Assembly: GCF_003634105.1 (NCBI RefSeq)
Contig: NZ_RBIQ01000009.1
Span: forward strand, 372,001 to 436,000
From: Maribacter vaceletii
Lineage (GTDB): Bacteria; Bacteroidota; Bacteroidia; Flavobacteriales; Flavobacteriaceae
Reading direction: 5' to 3'
Length of the DNA stretch: 64,000 nucleotides
In this document: one piece after another, positions 1-10,373 of the stretch
Position numbering within the stretch: the stretch's first letter is position 1
Layout: each line of letters starts with the position of its first letter
Made by a program: the position numbers and the translations under genes
Notes under the pieces: model-generated
The model's input: only the letters and a program-made list of their open reading frames with translations
Database searches by the model: none
Told to the model about the DNA's origin: nothing

Positions 1-1366
1 AGTTACCTGTAATTTCTGAACGCCCTCCAGTAATTGGCCCTGTAGAAACTCCAGGTGCTGTGTACACTTTATTATCTAAAACAATTGCAATACCTGTTTG
101 ATTGCTATATGCATCTCCAGTTAATTTTTCCCATAATTTAGCACCTTTAGTGTTCATGGTCATAGAAACTGCAGGCTTGTTAAATTGGTCAAAATCATCT
201 CTTGCATCACTAACAACATCGCCGCTAATTCTTGGCGTAGCATCTCTGTTAGATTTTAAAGCATACAAATCTATAACCTCAACCTCTTCGCTAGTAGGAC
301 GTTCCCACACAAATTTTGTAAACTGAATATCTGCAGGTAATAAACGTCTAATTTCTGGCATTCTTAAATATGCTCCTAATTGTGCAGTATCTTTAATTGC
401 AGCTCTAAACATTGCATTTGTTCCTGGATTAGCAGGAATTAATAAATCGTATAAAGGATTTACTTGGCTTGCTAAATCTAAAGAATCTGCAGCTACATCA
501 GATAACAATGAATCTATTTCTGACTCTAAAACTTCTGGTTCTGGTTTCTTAATATCTACTATAGTTTTTAATTTCTCATTAGCAGAAATTAAAAAATTAT
601 TAAAACTTGGGTTTCCTTGTTTGTACGTTTCCCAGAATTCTAATTGTGCTGTACTTGATAATAAACTTTGCGCTCTAGCTATATCTCTTGCCCCAGGAAG
701 CTCTACTAAGATACGTCCAGAATTACCTTCTCTTTGTATGTTTGGTTGTGTAACACCAAAACCATCAATACGCTCTCTTAATACTTCGAAAGCAGAAACG
801 ATAGATTCGTCTATTTTCTTTCTAATTACTGGCTTAACAGCATCATCAGACATTTGAAAATTAACCTCTTCACTAAGTGCTTTATTTGCAAAAATATCTG
901 GTGAAGCTAATTTAGTTTCGCCTTTTATTTTATCAAAAGCTTCAAAAAACAACTCTACATACGTATCATCACTATCTTTAGACAAAGCATCTGCATCTGC
1001 TAACGCTTTATTAAAAACTGGATTTTTAGTATTATTTGCAAGCCCCTTTAAGATATCTTTTACCGAAATTTGAAGGGTAACATTAATACCCCCTTTAAGG
1101 TCTAACCCTTTATTTAATTCTTTCTTCTTTGCTTCATTGTAATTTGTGTAACCAAAAACACTATTACCACCTATAGAATCTAAATAGCTTGCCGCTAATG
1201 TTTCTCTTTTAGAAATATGGTCTGCTTCCGATTCTGAAATACGGCTAGCAGCAAAAACCTGTGCTTCCTTCTCTACTTTACTTGTAATAAAAGTGTAGGA
1301 AAGCTGGTATATACTTACTAACCCAAATAATAAAGCAAAAAGCTTTATAAGTCCTTTGTTTTGCAT
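1..1366 (-). CDS. secDF: Protein translocase subunit SecDF, N-terminal part (runs off left edge)
   Basis: SecD/SecDF pulls preproteins out of the SecYEG channel on the periplasmic side using the proton gradient. Reading the minus strand from the ATG at 1366 gives an N-terminal membrane segment (about residues 5-28), then the SecD signature GLDLKGGINVTLQ, and the first periplasmic (P1) domain with RERIDGFGVTQPNIQ and ILVELPGA. The frame is open to base 1, so the C-terminal SecD membrane part and any SecF half lie outside. In Bacteroidota SecD and SecF are normally one fused chain, which is why I call it SecDF; the fusion itself is not visible here. It is followed upstream by the small secreted protein at 1481-2104, which resembles the P1 domain. 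The many open frames on the plus strand here are antisense shadows. Confidence 0.93.
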   Translation of the reverse strand, partial: MQNKGLIKLFALLFGLVSIYQLSYTFITSKVEKEAQVFAASRISESEADHISKRETLAASYLDSIGGNSVFGYTNYNEAKKKELNKGLDLKGGINVTLQISVKDILKGLANNTKNPVFNKALADADALSKDSDDTYVELFFEAFDKIKGETKLASPDIFANKALSEEVNFQMSDDAVKPVIRKKIDESIVSAFEVLRERIDGFGVTQPNIQREGNSGRILVELPGARDIARAQSLLSSTAQLEFWETYKQGNPSFNNFLISANEKLKTIVDIKKPEPEVLESEIDSLLSDVAADSLDLASQVNPLYDLLIPANPGTNAMFRAAIKDTAQLGAYLRMPEIRRLLPADIQFTKFVWERPTSEEVEVIDLYALKSNRDATPRISGDVVSDARDDFDQFNKPAVSMTMNTKGAKLWEKLTGDAYSNQTGIAIVLDNKVYTAPGVSTGPITGGRSEITGN

Positions 1367-1480
1367 TTTAAAAATTTATTTAATTTATGTTGATTATGAT
1401 TGTATGAAATTTATAACCTAAAGCAAATTACTTTTATGTGAAGTAACTACAATCTTTAGTACTATTCTTTTTTAATGGAA

Positions 1481-2104
1481 TTAACTGTTTCCATTTTCAT
1501 AAGGCCCTGCCCTTACTTCTGGAATTATTTGTGAAGTGTTGTATTTTGCAATTGCAACGTTCTTATTATTTCTAAATGCTGCCTCTACAACAGCCAATTG
1601 TTTAAAAACAATTGTATTTTTAGAAGGTAAAACTACTAGTCTAGATAATTTATTTAAATCTTGCTTTACAATAAAAGCATACTTTCCATTTAAATTTTGA
1701 CCTTCTTTAACCTGCTGATGAAGGTCTGAAATTATTAAATTATAACTTTCTGGAAGTTCATCTATTGGAAAATCTAGAGGAAAACTATTTGCATCTTCCT
1801 TATTTAATGTAAGTTGGTTTTCTTTTGTAAGAAATTCTTTTACACTATCTGCATCAATAGCACTATAATAACGTATACTTAATTGCGACTTGTCGTTTTC
1901 TACTATTTCAATAGTATCTACACCTAAGACCTGTAGCTTTTTAGTAATGGTAGCCAAAACCTCATCATGAACAGTTTCTGAAGCTAATTCTACATCTGTA
2001 AATTGTAATAAAATTTGCTGATTAGAAGCTTTTGTTTGCTCTTGACTTAGCCCAAATAGGGCTAGAATAATAATTAAAGTACTTACGCACCATTTTGCAT
2101 TCAT
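1481..2104 (-). CDS. Small secreted protein resembling a lone SecD P1 domain
   Basis: A 207-residue protein with an N-terminal hydrophobic segment (about residues 7-20) that looks like a signal peptide or anchor. I do not recognise a named family. Residues about 50-100 read ITKKLQVLGVDTIEI, then LSIRYYSAIDADSVKEFL and ENQLTL, which parallels in order and spacing the P1 segment of the neighbouring SecDF (RERIDGFGVTQPNIQ, ILVELPGARDIARAQSLL, TAQLEF). That is inference from reading, not an alignment score. It lies 114 bp upstream of secDF on the same strand, so the two may be co-expressed. The start is well supported: a perfect -7 box TATATTTG ends 4 nt before the ATG, so the message is probably leaderless. 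The product ends GPYENGNS with no recognisable C-terminal sorting domain. Confidence 0.75.
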   Translation of the reverse strand: MNAKWCVSTLIIILALFGLSQEQTKASNQQILLQFTDVELASETVHDEVLATITKKLQVLGVDTIEIVENDKSQLSIRYYSAIDADSVKEFLTKENQLTLNKEDANSFPLDFPIDELPESYNLIISDLHQQVKEGQNLNGKYAFIVKQDLNKLSRLVVLPSKNTIVFKQLAVVEAAFRNNKNVAIAKYNTSQIIPEVRAGPYENGNS

Positions 2105-2108
2105 GCGG

Positions 2109-2116
2109 CAAATATA
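2109..2116 (-). promoter_or_regulatory. -7 promoter box TATATTTG, 4 nt before the ATG at 2104
   Basis: Perfect match to the Bacteroidota -7 consensus TANNTTTG on the minus strand, separated from the start codon only by CCGC. This geometry puts the transcription start on or next to the A of ATG. I see no clear -33 TTTG at the usual distance. Confidence 0.6.
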
Positions 2117-2185
2117 AAAAGAAAGATTATACTAGGTAGTATATTTTTTACAATATATGTTACTGCCCCCTATCTTGTTATAGAA

Positions 2186-2220
2186 AGAAAGCCTTTATAG
2201 CTAAACTATAAAGGCTTTCT
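2186..2220 (-). terminator. Terminator hairpin after mdh
   Basis: Perfect 15-bp inverted repeat (AGAAAGCCTTTATAG with its complement) around a 5-nt loop, 22 bp past the mdh stop on the minus strand, followed in that direction by a T-rich run (TTTCT). Confidence 0.8.
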
Positions 2221-2242
2221 TATGTGTTTATGAGTGTGTAAA

Positions 2243-3169
2243 CTACAACTCTAAAAGGCCATTAGTTTTAGTAACACCAGCAGCACTTTCTTGCATTTTT
2301 GCTTTTTCTGCATCACTTAAAGGAACATCTACGATACGTTCAATACCGTTTTTTCCTAAAATTACAGGAACACCAATACAAATATCATTTAAACCATATT
2401 CTCCTTCTAAATATGTAGAACAAGGGAACATTTTCTTTTGGTCACATGCAATTGCTTGTACTAAACCAGAAACTGCTGCACCTGGAGCATACCAAGCACT
2501 TGTTCCTAAAAGTCCAGTTAATGTTGCACCACCTACTTTAGTATCTGCAGCAACTTTTTCCAATCTTTCATCAGATAAAAACTCAGAAACTTTAATACTA
2601 TTTCTTGTAGCATGCGATGTTAAAGGAACCATTCCTTTATCACTATGACCACCAATTACCATTCCGTCTATATCAGAAATTGGAGCTTCCATAGCCTCTG
2701 CTAATCTATATTTAAAACGAGCGCTATCTAATGCGCCACCCATACCAATAATACGGTTTTTAGGTAGGTCTGTTGTTTTGTGTACTAAATAGGTCATAGT
2801 ATCCATAGGATTACTAACAACTATTAATATTACATTTGGAGAATGCTCTATTAAACTAGAAGAAACTGTTTTTACAATTCCTGCATTAATACCTATTAAC
2901 TCTTCACGAGTCATTCCTGGTTTTCTAGGAATCCCTGAAGTAATTACAGCAATATCACTACCTGCAGTTTTAGAATAATCATTAGTAACTCCAGTAATTT
3001 TTGTATCAAAACTGTTTAAAGAAGCGGTTTGCATTAAATCCATTGCTTTACCTTCTGCATAGCCTTCTTTAATATCTAATAAAACTACTTCAGATGCAAA
3101 ATCTTTAATAGCAATGTACTCTGCACAACTTGCCCCAACGGCACCTGCTCCTACTACGGTAATTTTCAT
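2243..3169 (-). CDS. mdh: Malate dehydrogenase
   Basis: NAD-dependent oxidation of malate to oxaloacetate in the TCA cycle, cytoplasmic. The 308-residue chain matches the LDH-like bacterial Mdh family in length. Visible motifs: Rossmann GAGAVGASCAEYIA at the N-terminus; an aspartate at the end of the second strand (LLDIKEG) typical of NAD rather than NADP use; the mobile substrate loop with two arginines GIPRKPGMTREEL (about residue 80-92); the VVSNPMD loop with the substrate-binding Asn; an Arg in DSARFKYRLAE; and the catalytic His in GGHSDKGMVPL (about residue 175). A -7 box (TACTTTTG) sits 35 nt upstream and a strong terminator follows, so it is a single-gene transcript. Confidence 0.97.
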   Translation of the reverse strand: MKITVVGAGAVGASCAEYIAIKDFASEVVLLDIKEGYAEGKAMDLMQTASLNSFDTKITGVTNDYSKTAGSDIAVITSGIPRKPGMTREELIGINAGIVKTVSSSLIEHSPNVILIVVSNPMDTMTYLVHKTTDLPKNRIIGMGGALDSARFKYRLAEAMEAPISDIDGMVIGGHSDKGMVPLTSHATRNSIKVSEFLSDERLEKVAADTKVGGATLTGLLGTSAWYAPGAAVSGLVQAIACDQKKMFPCSTYLEGEYGLNDICIGVPVILGKNGIERIVDVPLSDAEKAKMQESAAGVTKTNGLLEL

Positions 3170-3203
3170 ATACTTATATTTTTAAAATTTTCTTTTAACA
3201 TAC

Positions 3204-3211
3204 CAAAAGTA
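3204..3211 (-). promoter_or_regulatory. -7 promoter box TACTTTTG of mdh
   Basis: Perfect TANNTTTG match on the minus strand, 34 nt upstream of the mdh ATG at 3169. Confidence 0.5.
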
Positions 3212-3418
3212 CTGAATTATCCCTAAAAAGTAGGGAAGATATCCATCAAAATTTAACTTTTAAACCGATAAAATAAACGTATAATCTACCCTTTAACCCT
3301 AAAAAAAAGTCACTTAATCGATTATCTAACAATTTTAATGCAGTACGTCGAATTTTAGCAATACAATTTTCAATATTCTCGTTATAATATGGTAACCCCC
3401 AAATCTAATATCTACAAA

Positions 3419-3799
3419 ATGAAAAAAGTATTTTCATTCTTAGCTATTATAGCTATAATCTTAGTAAGTAATTGTTCTCGAATTGAAGAAAACAACGACC
3501 CAGTGATTGGTATTTGGTCAAATGCAAATACATCATCAGACAATGAAACAAATAAGCAAACGACAAGTAAACAAGAGTGGATTTTTAACGATGCTTATTT
3601 AGGAAGGTACCATGATTTACAAAATGGCTCTATTACTATGAAAACAGATTTTAAATGGACTCAGAAAAATGGAGTTTATACGGTCTCTTATCCTGGTTTA
3701 CCAGATAAGACTAATGATGTTTTTGTAATTGTAGATAAAAGTCCAGAAGGTGTTCTTTTACAAGATCAAAATGGTGGTTTAATTGCGCTGAGAGAATAA
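3419..3799 (+). CDS. Small hypothetical lipoprotein
   Basis: I do not recognise the family. The start is placed at the ATG at 3419, not the upstream ATG at 3389, because it gives a compact lipoprotein signal peptide MKKVFSFLAIIAIILVSNC with the lipidated Cys at about residue 19. The mature part (about 107 residues) has the pattern GIWSN, QEWIFND, GRYHDLQNGS, DFKWTQKNGVYTVSYPG, and KSPEGVLLQDQNG; short beta strands with conserved-looking Trp and Gly are typical of the small lipocalin-like lipoproteins common in Flavobacteriaceae. It converges on the gene at 3859-4863 and shares a bidirectional terminator with it. Function unknown. Confidence 0.7.
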   Translation: MKKVFSFLAIIAIILVSNCSRIEENNDPVIGIWSNANTSSDNETNKQTTSKQEWIFNDAYLGRYHDLQNGSITMKTDFKWTQKNGVYTVSYPGLPDKTNDVFVIVDKSPEGVLLQDQNGGLIALRE

Positions 3800-3821
3800 A
3801 AAAAACATAAAACGGTGATTA

Positions 3822-3853
3822 AAAAAGGAGCTTTTGTTTTAAAGCTCCTTTTT
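3822..3853. terminator. Bidirectional terminator between convergent genes
   Basis: Perfect 13-bp stem AAAAAGGAGCTTT/AAAGCTCCTTTTT with a 6-nt loop, flanked by A and T runs so that it can end both the plus-strand lipoprotein gene and the minus-strand gene at 3859. Confidence 0.85.
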
Positions 3854-3858
3854 CATTT

Positions 3859-4863
3859 TTATCTAAATCCAAAATTAATTCCCATAGATAGGGTATTAAA
3901 TTCTGCAAGCGTATAATCTGCATGTAATCTAAAAAAGCCAAGTTTTAATTTTGCTCCAACATTTCCGGTTACACCGCTTATTTTATTATTAATAGAAAAA
4001 GGGTCTGTTACACTACCAGCTAATAACCCCCCACTATAGGTTCCTAATACATCAATTTCTGATTTTCCGGTTACATACCCTAATCCACCATAAAAGTTAA
4101 TTATTGGTAATTTAGTAGACACTATAGCTTGAAAAACCCAAGTATTCATTTTTGCATCTAACTTTTGGTCTTCTCCTGCTATTACTCCTTGATCTGTAAA
4201 ATCATAAGAACCATTTAAATGAGTGTAACCAATTACTCCCGAAATAGCTATAGGCCAAATTTTTTCTGCTGGCAATAAACTAGTGAACTCATGTTGTAAA
4301 CCAACACCATAAAAACCTAATTTAGCTTCATCTGTATTAATCTTTGGTAAAAATCTTGCTTTAATTTCTGTGCCTTTTATTAAACCTAAACTTACCTGCA
4401 CAAAAGCTGAAGGCACAAAATTTATATTCTCTGATGACAATCCTGTTGGCAACTCAAAATCTTGACGATCTATATTACCCGCTAAAGGACCATCTACATA
4501 TACACCAACCCCTTCTATATCTCCAAGAGCAGTAGCTACTGTTTTTACAATACTACCATCTTGAAATTGCAAATTTTCATAATCTGCAGTATTTAATTCA
4601 AATCCTTTTTTATCCTCTTTATTTTTAAAAGAAGCCATATTACCAATTATAGATATTTCAAAACCTCCAAGGGGTTTTGCTTTTCCTGAATTATACCAGC
4701 CATTAGACATACTATATAGTAAGCCTTCGGACATTGGAGTTACATATGCATTTGTAAATTTTTCTGCATCGTTTACCCCTGCTGCAAATAAATCGTTAGC
4801 ATTAGATTGCGCCATTATTTGCAAACTAGATGCTAATGCTAATAAAAAAAGTATATTTTTCAT
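3859..4863 (-). CDS. DUF6588-type outer-membrane beta-barrel protein
   Basis: Secreted protein of about 334 residues with signal peptide MKNILFLLALASSLQIMAQ. The early mature part (AEKFTNAYVTPMSEGLLYSMSNGWYNSGKAKPLGG) and the barrel-like end with alternating strands finishing in a terminal aromatic residue (SMGINFGFR) are typical of the flavobacterial DUF6588 family of predicted outer-membrane proteins; role unknown. The start is set at 4863 because an in-frame extension to 4881 would overlap the -7 box (TAGTTTTG at 4879-4886), and because the signal peptide starts there. It follows gyrB on the same strand but is separated from it by a terminator with the promoter directly abutting. Confidence 0.75.
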   Translation of the reverse strand: MKNILFLLALASSLQIMAQSNANDLFAAGVNDAEKFTNAYVTPMSEGLLYSMSNGWYNSGKAKPLGGFEISIIGNMASFKNKEDKKGFELNTADYENLQFQDGSIVKTVATALGDIEGVGVYVDGPLAGNIDRQDFELPTGLSSENINFVPSAFVQVSLGLIKGTEIKARFLPKINTDEAKLGFYGVGLQHEFTSLLPAEKIWPIAISGVIGYTHLNGSYDFTDQGVIAGEDQKLDAKMNTWVFQAIVSTKLPIINFYGGLGYVTGKSEIDVLGTYSGGLLAGSVTDPFSINNKISGVTGNVGAKLKLGFFRLHADYTLAEFNTLSMGINFGFR

Positions 4864-4878
4864 GATTAAAATTTTCAC

Positions 4879-4886
4879 CAAAACTA
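4879..4886 (-). promoter_or_regulatory. -7 promoter box TAGTTTTG of the DUF6588 gene
   Basis: Perfect TANNTTTG match, 15 nt before the ATG at 4863, immediately after the gyrB terminator stem. It decides the start against the longer frame from 4881. Confidence 0.55.
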
Positions 4887-4915
4887 AAAAACTCGCCCTT
4901 TCGAGGCGAGTTTTT
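4887..4915 (-). terminator. gyrB terminator
   Basis: Stem AAAACTCGCC/GGCGAGTTTT with a 7-nt loop (positions about 4898-4904), beginning 20 bp past the gyrB stop on the minus strand; A/T flanks on both sides. Confidence 0.85.
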
Positions 4916-4934
4916 GTTGTGTAAATAGCTTTTT

Positions 4935-6893
<1,959 letters not shown>

Positions 6894-6919
6894 TTAAACT
6901 TATTGCAATAGCAACTTAA

Positions 6920-6927
6920 CAAAGATA
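6920..6927 (-). promoter_or_regulatory. -7 promoter box TATCTTTG of gyrB
   Basis: Perfect TANNTTTG match on the minus strand with a 44-nt leader to the gyrB ATG. Confidence 0.55.
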
Positions 6928-7291
6928 AAATAAAGGATATGTCTTTTTTAAATGATTTTAAGCCAATATCAAATAGTTATCAACAATTTACCTGATTTTA
7001 ACAAAAGCTCATAAAAAAGCCTTAAAAGTACCTTAAATCCATTTTAACAAAAAGAAAAAGAAAAACACAAAACAACTAAAATATCAAAAGTGCCTAAAAA
7101 ACCTTTTAAATTAATTTCCCTTTTTTCTAAAAAAATAATTACTCGCGCAAAGAAACTATTAACCACTTACCCTAACAAAAGAAGCACCCAATTGGGCGCT
7201 TCTTAAGGACTAATTAAAATAAAAAAACTGAGACTATTCTCTCGAATAGACAAACAGAATTATTGTTAACGTATAATTCACTATTTAATTG
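6928..7291. other. Intergenic stretch between asnB end and gyrB promoter
   Basis: Very A-rich non-coding DNA. Apart from the asnB terminator hairpin at 7179-7204 and a minor CTATTC/GAATAG hairpin near 7234-7249, I see no gene or structured element. Confidence 0.5.
7179..7204 (-). terminator. asnB terminator
   Basis: Near-perfect palindrome AAGAAGC-A-CCC-AATT-GGG-C-GCTTCTT with one internal A/C mismatch, followed on the minus strand by TTTTGTT. It is about 90 bp past the asnB stop. Confidence 0.7.
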
Positions 7292-8956
7292 TTAATACGC
7301 TTCGTCATGTACGTTAGCTATTGCTCTACCAGAAGGGTCGTTCATGTTCTTAAATGCCTCATCCCATTCTAAAGCTGTTGCTGTACTACATGCAACACTT
7401 GCTTCTTGTGGTACACTTAATGCCGCTGCATCACTTGGAAAGTGTCCTTCAAATATAGTTCTATAGTAATACTCTTCTTTATTTAATGGTGTGTTTATTG
7501 GAAAACGAAAAGCTGCATTTTCAATTTGCTCATCTGTAATTTCTTTTTCCACCAATTCTTTTAAGGTATCAATCCAACTATACCCAACACCATCACTAAA
7601 TTGTTCTTTTTGTCTCCAGGCAACACTTTCAGGTATCATATCTTCAAATGCCTTACGAACTACCCATTTTTCCATACGTTCCCCATTAATCATTTTATCT
7701 TTTGGGTTTATACGCATAGCAACATCCATAAATTCTTTATCTAAAAATGGCACACGTCCTTCAATTCCCCAAGCAGCTAAACTCTTATTAGCTCTTAAAC
7801 AATCATACATATGTAGCTTATCTAATTTACGTACGGTCTCTTCATGAAACTCTTGCGCATTTGGCGCTTTATGAAAGTACAAGTAACCTCCAAAAATTTC
7901 ATCTGCCCCTTCGCCAGATAATACCATTTTTATACCCATAGACTTAATAACTCTTGCCATTAAGTACATTGGTGTAGAAGAACGAATGGTAGTAATATCA
8001 TAGGTTTCTATGTTATAAATAACATCTTTAATAGCATCTAAACCTTCTTGTATGGTAAACTTAATTTCGTGGTGTACGGTACCAATATGGTCTGCAACTT
8101 TTTGTGCTGCTGCTAAATCTGGAGAACCTTCTAAGCCTACAGAAAAAGAGTGCAATTGTGGCCACCAAGCATCCTTAGTATCTCCAGACTCTACTCTCTT
8201 TTGTGCATATTTTTTAGCAACTGCAGATGTTACAGAAGAATCTAACCCTCCTGATAATAAAACACCGTAAGGAACATCAGACATTAATTGTCTATGTACT
8301 GCTGCTTCTAAAGCTTCTTTTACCTCCTTAATACTAGTTTCGTTTTCCTTAACTGCATCATACTCCATCCAATCTCTAGTATACCACTTCTTAAGTTCGC
8401 CGTCTTTACTATCTAAATAGTGTCCTGGAGGAAATAATTCAATTTTTGTACAAGTGCCTTCTAAAGCCTTTAACTCTGACGCTACATAAAAAGTACCGTT
8501 TTTATCCCATCCCATATATAAAGGGATAATTCCCATATGGTCTCTTGCAACAAAATAAGAATCCTTCTCTGTGTCGTAAATAGCAAATCCAAAAATACCA
8601 TTTAACTCGTCAATAAAGCTTGCACCTTTTTCTTGGTATAAAGCTAATATTACTTCACAGTCAGACTCTGTTTGAAAATTATAAGTACCTTCAAATTGCT
8701 TTCTTAACTCTCTATGGTTATAAATTTCACCGTTAGCAGCTAATACTAATTTTTTATCTTCACTAAACAAAGGCTGAGTACCTGAAGCTGGATCTACAAT
8801 AGCTAATCTTTCATGAGCTAAGATTGCTTTTTCATCTGCATATATTCCACTCCAATCTGGCCCTCTATGTCTAATCTTTTTAGACATTTCTAACAACTGA
8901 GGTCTTAAAACCTCCGTGCTTTCCTTTACATCAAACGCACATACAATTCCACACAT
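7292..8956 (-). CDS. asnB: Asparagine synthetase B (glutamine-hydrolysing)
   Basis: Converts aspartate, glutamine and ATP to asparagine, glutamate, AMP and PPi. The 554-residue protein begins MCGIVCAFD, so the Cys2 nucleophile of the class II glutamine amidotransferase domain is present once Met is removed. Further motifs: RHRGPDWSG and HERLAIVDP (residues about 30-60), NGEIYNHRELR (about 74), ESDCEVILALY. The synthetase half has the PP-loop LLSGGLDSSVTSAVA (about residue 233), VLSGEGADEIFGGYLYFHKAP (about 345) and RVPFLDKEFMDVAM. Length and all motifs agree with E. coli AsnB. A box with one mismatch (CATCTTTG) lies upstream at about 8985-8992 on the minus strand. Transcribed alone. Confidence 0.97.
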   Translation of the reverse strand: MCGIVCAFDVKESTEVLRPQLLEMSKKIRHRGPDWSGIYADEKAILAHERLAIVDPASGTQPLFSEDKKLVLAANGEIYNHRELRKQFEGTYNFQTESDCEVILALYQEKGASFIDELNGIFGFAIYDTEKDSYFVARDHMGIIPLYMGWDKNGTFYVASELKALEGTCTKIELFPPGHYLDSKDGELKKWYTRDWMEYDAVKENETSIKEVKEALEAAVHRQLMSDVPYGVLLSGGLDSSVTSAVAKKYAQKRVESGDTKDAWWPQLHSFSVGLEGSPDLAAAQKVADHIGTVHHEIKFTIQEGLDAIKDVIYNIETYDITTIRSSTPMYLMARVIKSMGIKMVLSGEGADEIFGGYLYFHKAPNAQEFHEETVRKLDKLHMYDCLRANKSLAAWGIEGRVPFLDKEFMDVAMRINPKDKMINGERMEKWVVRKAFEDMIPESVAWRQKEQFSDGVGYSWIDTLKELVEKEITDEQIENAAFRFPINTPLNKEEYYYRTIFEGHFPSDAAALSVPQEASVACSTATALEWDEAFKNMNDPSGRAIANVHDEAY

Positions 8957-9168
8957 ATTATTATAATTATATCAATTCTTAAACAAAGATGCGCATTAAC
9001 TTTCAATTAGAAAACACAAACAGCAATATTAATTTCACATTAAAACTTTAAATAACCATATAAATTAAAATATATCACTTATTAACTGCTTTATTCCTAT
9101 AATCCCTACATTATGTAAGTTATAAAAACTTTAACGACTTTTTATGTATCATTACATCTAGAACTCAC

Positions 9169-9176
9169 TAGATTTG
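9169..9176 (+). promoter_or_regulatory. -7 promoter box TAGATTTG of the DUF2911 gene
   Basis: Perfect TANNTTTG match 24 nt before the ATG at 9201. Confidence 0.5.
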
Positions 9177-9200
9177 ACTTTACATTAAATAATCTTTATC

Positions 9201-9740
9201 ATGAAAAACTTACTTGTACTTTTTACTTTAATGCTTTCATTAGCATTTACTACTAACACAAACGCCCAAAAATTTAACGACTTAGATAGAAGCCCTATGG
9301 ATATGGCTACTTTTCCTAGTAGTTATAAAATTTCTGAAAAAATAGTGCGTGTAATTTATAGTCGCCCGCAATTAAAAGGACGTTCTATTTCACAACTAGC
9401 TCCTGCAGGAGAAATATGGCGTACTGGAGCAAATGAAGCTTCTGAAATTACTTTTTATAAAGACGTTAAAATAGCAGATAATGATATTAAAGCTGGAACT
9501 TATGCTTTATTTACAATTCCTGGAGAAAAAGAGTGGACTATTATTCTTAACAGTAAATTAAATCAATGGGGCGCTTACACTTACGAAAAAGCTGATGATG
9601 TATTGCGTGTTAATGTAAATGCATCTACCGCAAAAGAAACCCTAGATGCTTTTTCCATAAGCTTTCAAGAGAAAGAAGATGGTGCTGCATTAGTAATGGG
9701 TTGGGATACTACCAGAGTTACTGTACCTGTATCATTATAA
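9201..9740 (+). CDS. Secreted DUF2911 protein
   Basis: 179 residues, signal peptide MKNLLVLFTLMLSLAFTTNTNAQ (cleavage after about 22). The rest is one DUF2911 domain: SYKISEKIVRVIYSRPQLKGR, APAGEIWRTGANEASEITFYKDVKI, AGTYALFTIPGEKEWTIILN, WGAY, and a closing beta-rich part. DUF2911 proteins are widespread exported proteins of Bacteroidota with no established function. The gene has its own -7 box and a strong hairpin terminator shared with the convergent gene at 9818. Nothing odd in length or composition. Confidence 0.88.
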   Translation: MKNLLVLFTLMLSLAFTTNTNAQKFNDLDRSPMDMATFPSSYKISEKIVRVIYSRPQLKGRSISQLAPAGEIWRTGANEASEITFYKDVKIADNDIKAGTYALFTIPGEKEWTIILNSKLNQWGAYTYEKADDVLRVNVNASTAKETLDAFSISFQEKEDGAALVMGWDTTRVTVPVSL

Positions 9741-9762
9741 CATTACAATTAAATAAAGTATA

Positions 9763-9796
9763 AAAAAACCAAGGCAAATTTACCTTGGTTTTTTAT
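9763..9796. terminator. Bidirectional terminator
   Basis: Stem AAAAAACCAAGG/CCTTGGTTTTTT around an 8-nt loop, between convergent genes ending at 9740 and 9818; A and T runs on both sides serve both directions. Confidence 0.88.
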
Positions 9797-9817
9797 ACTT
9801 TTATTTTTTACATACTA

Positions 9818-10234
9818 TCACTGTAATAAAACTTCTTTTACTCCTTCTACCTTAAAAGTTTTAGAAGCAGAACTACTTGTTCCAGAAATTTTATTATTAG
9901 CTGCAGAAAGAGAAAAGAAAACCTTCTCTTTATTTATAACTATTTCAAAAGAAATTTCATTATTATTTACTACTATGTTTTCTGCGTAAAGAGAACCAGC
10001 CTCTGCATTAAGCTTTACTACAAACTCTCCTTTAACTTTAGCAATAATTAATTGTCCTTCTGCATAAGATTTTGCTGCACCTTTTACTGCAAACATCCAT
10101 GCACCTTCTAAAGCATTTTCCTCATTAACATGCAAAGCAATACATTCTACAACTTCGCTATTCTTAATTGGTGATGCCACTATTGCAGTAAACCCGCTTA
10201 AAAAAGCAACGAACACAAATATTATCTTTTTCAT
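9818..10234 (-). CDS. Small secreted protein of unknown function
   Basis: 138 residues with a signal peptide MKKIIFVFVAFLSGFTAIVAS. The mature part is predicted all-beta by eye: GAWMFAVKGAAKSYAEGQLIIAKVKGEFVVKLN, then EISFEIVINKEKVFFSLSAANNKISGTSSS and a closing strand FKVEGVKE. The GAW start and the strand pattern suggest a small lipocalin-like or calycin-like barrel, which is inference. The internal pattern EGQLIIAKVKGEFVVKL / NNKISGTSSSASKTFKVEG reads like the proteins that report 'AEGxL ... GxxxxG' in flavobacterial secreted families, but I cannot name one. It stands alone with its own terminator. Confidence 0.7.
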   Translation of the reverse strand: MKKIIFVFVAFLSGFTAIVASPIKNSEVVECIALHVNEENALEGAWMFAVKGAAKSYAEGQLIIAKVKGEFVVKLNAEAGSLYAENIVVNNNEISFEIVINKEKVFFSLSAANNKISGTSSSASKTFKVEGVKEVLLQ

Positions 10235-10346
10235 TTTTCTAATTTATATTACACAAAATAATAACGCTAATAAGTCCTATTAATTATAAAAAATCTATTT
10301 AATATATCAGTCGTATTAATCTTCTATAAAATGCCATAGTTTTTGT

Positions 10347-10354
10347 TAGTTTTG
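10347..10354 (+). promoter_or_regulatory. -7 promoter box TAGTTTTG of the ABC-F gene
   Basis: Perfect TANNTTTG match 19 nt upstream of the ATG at 10374. Confidence 0.5.
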
Positions 10355-10373
10355 CTGTCTTAAAAAATTAACC

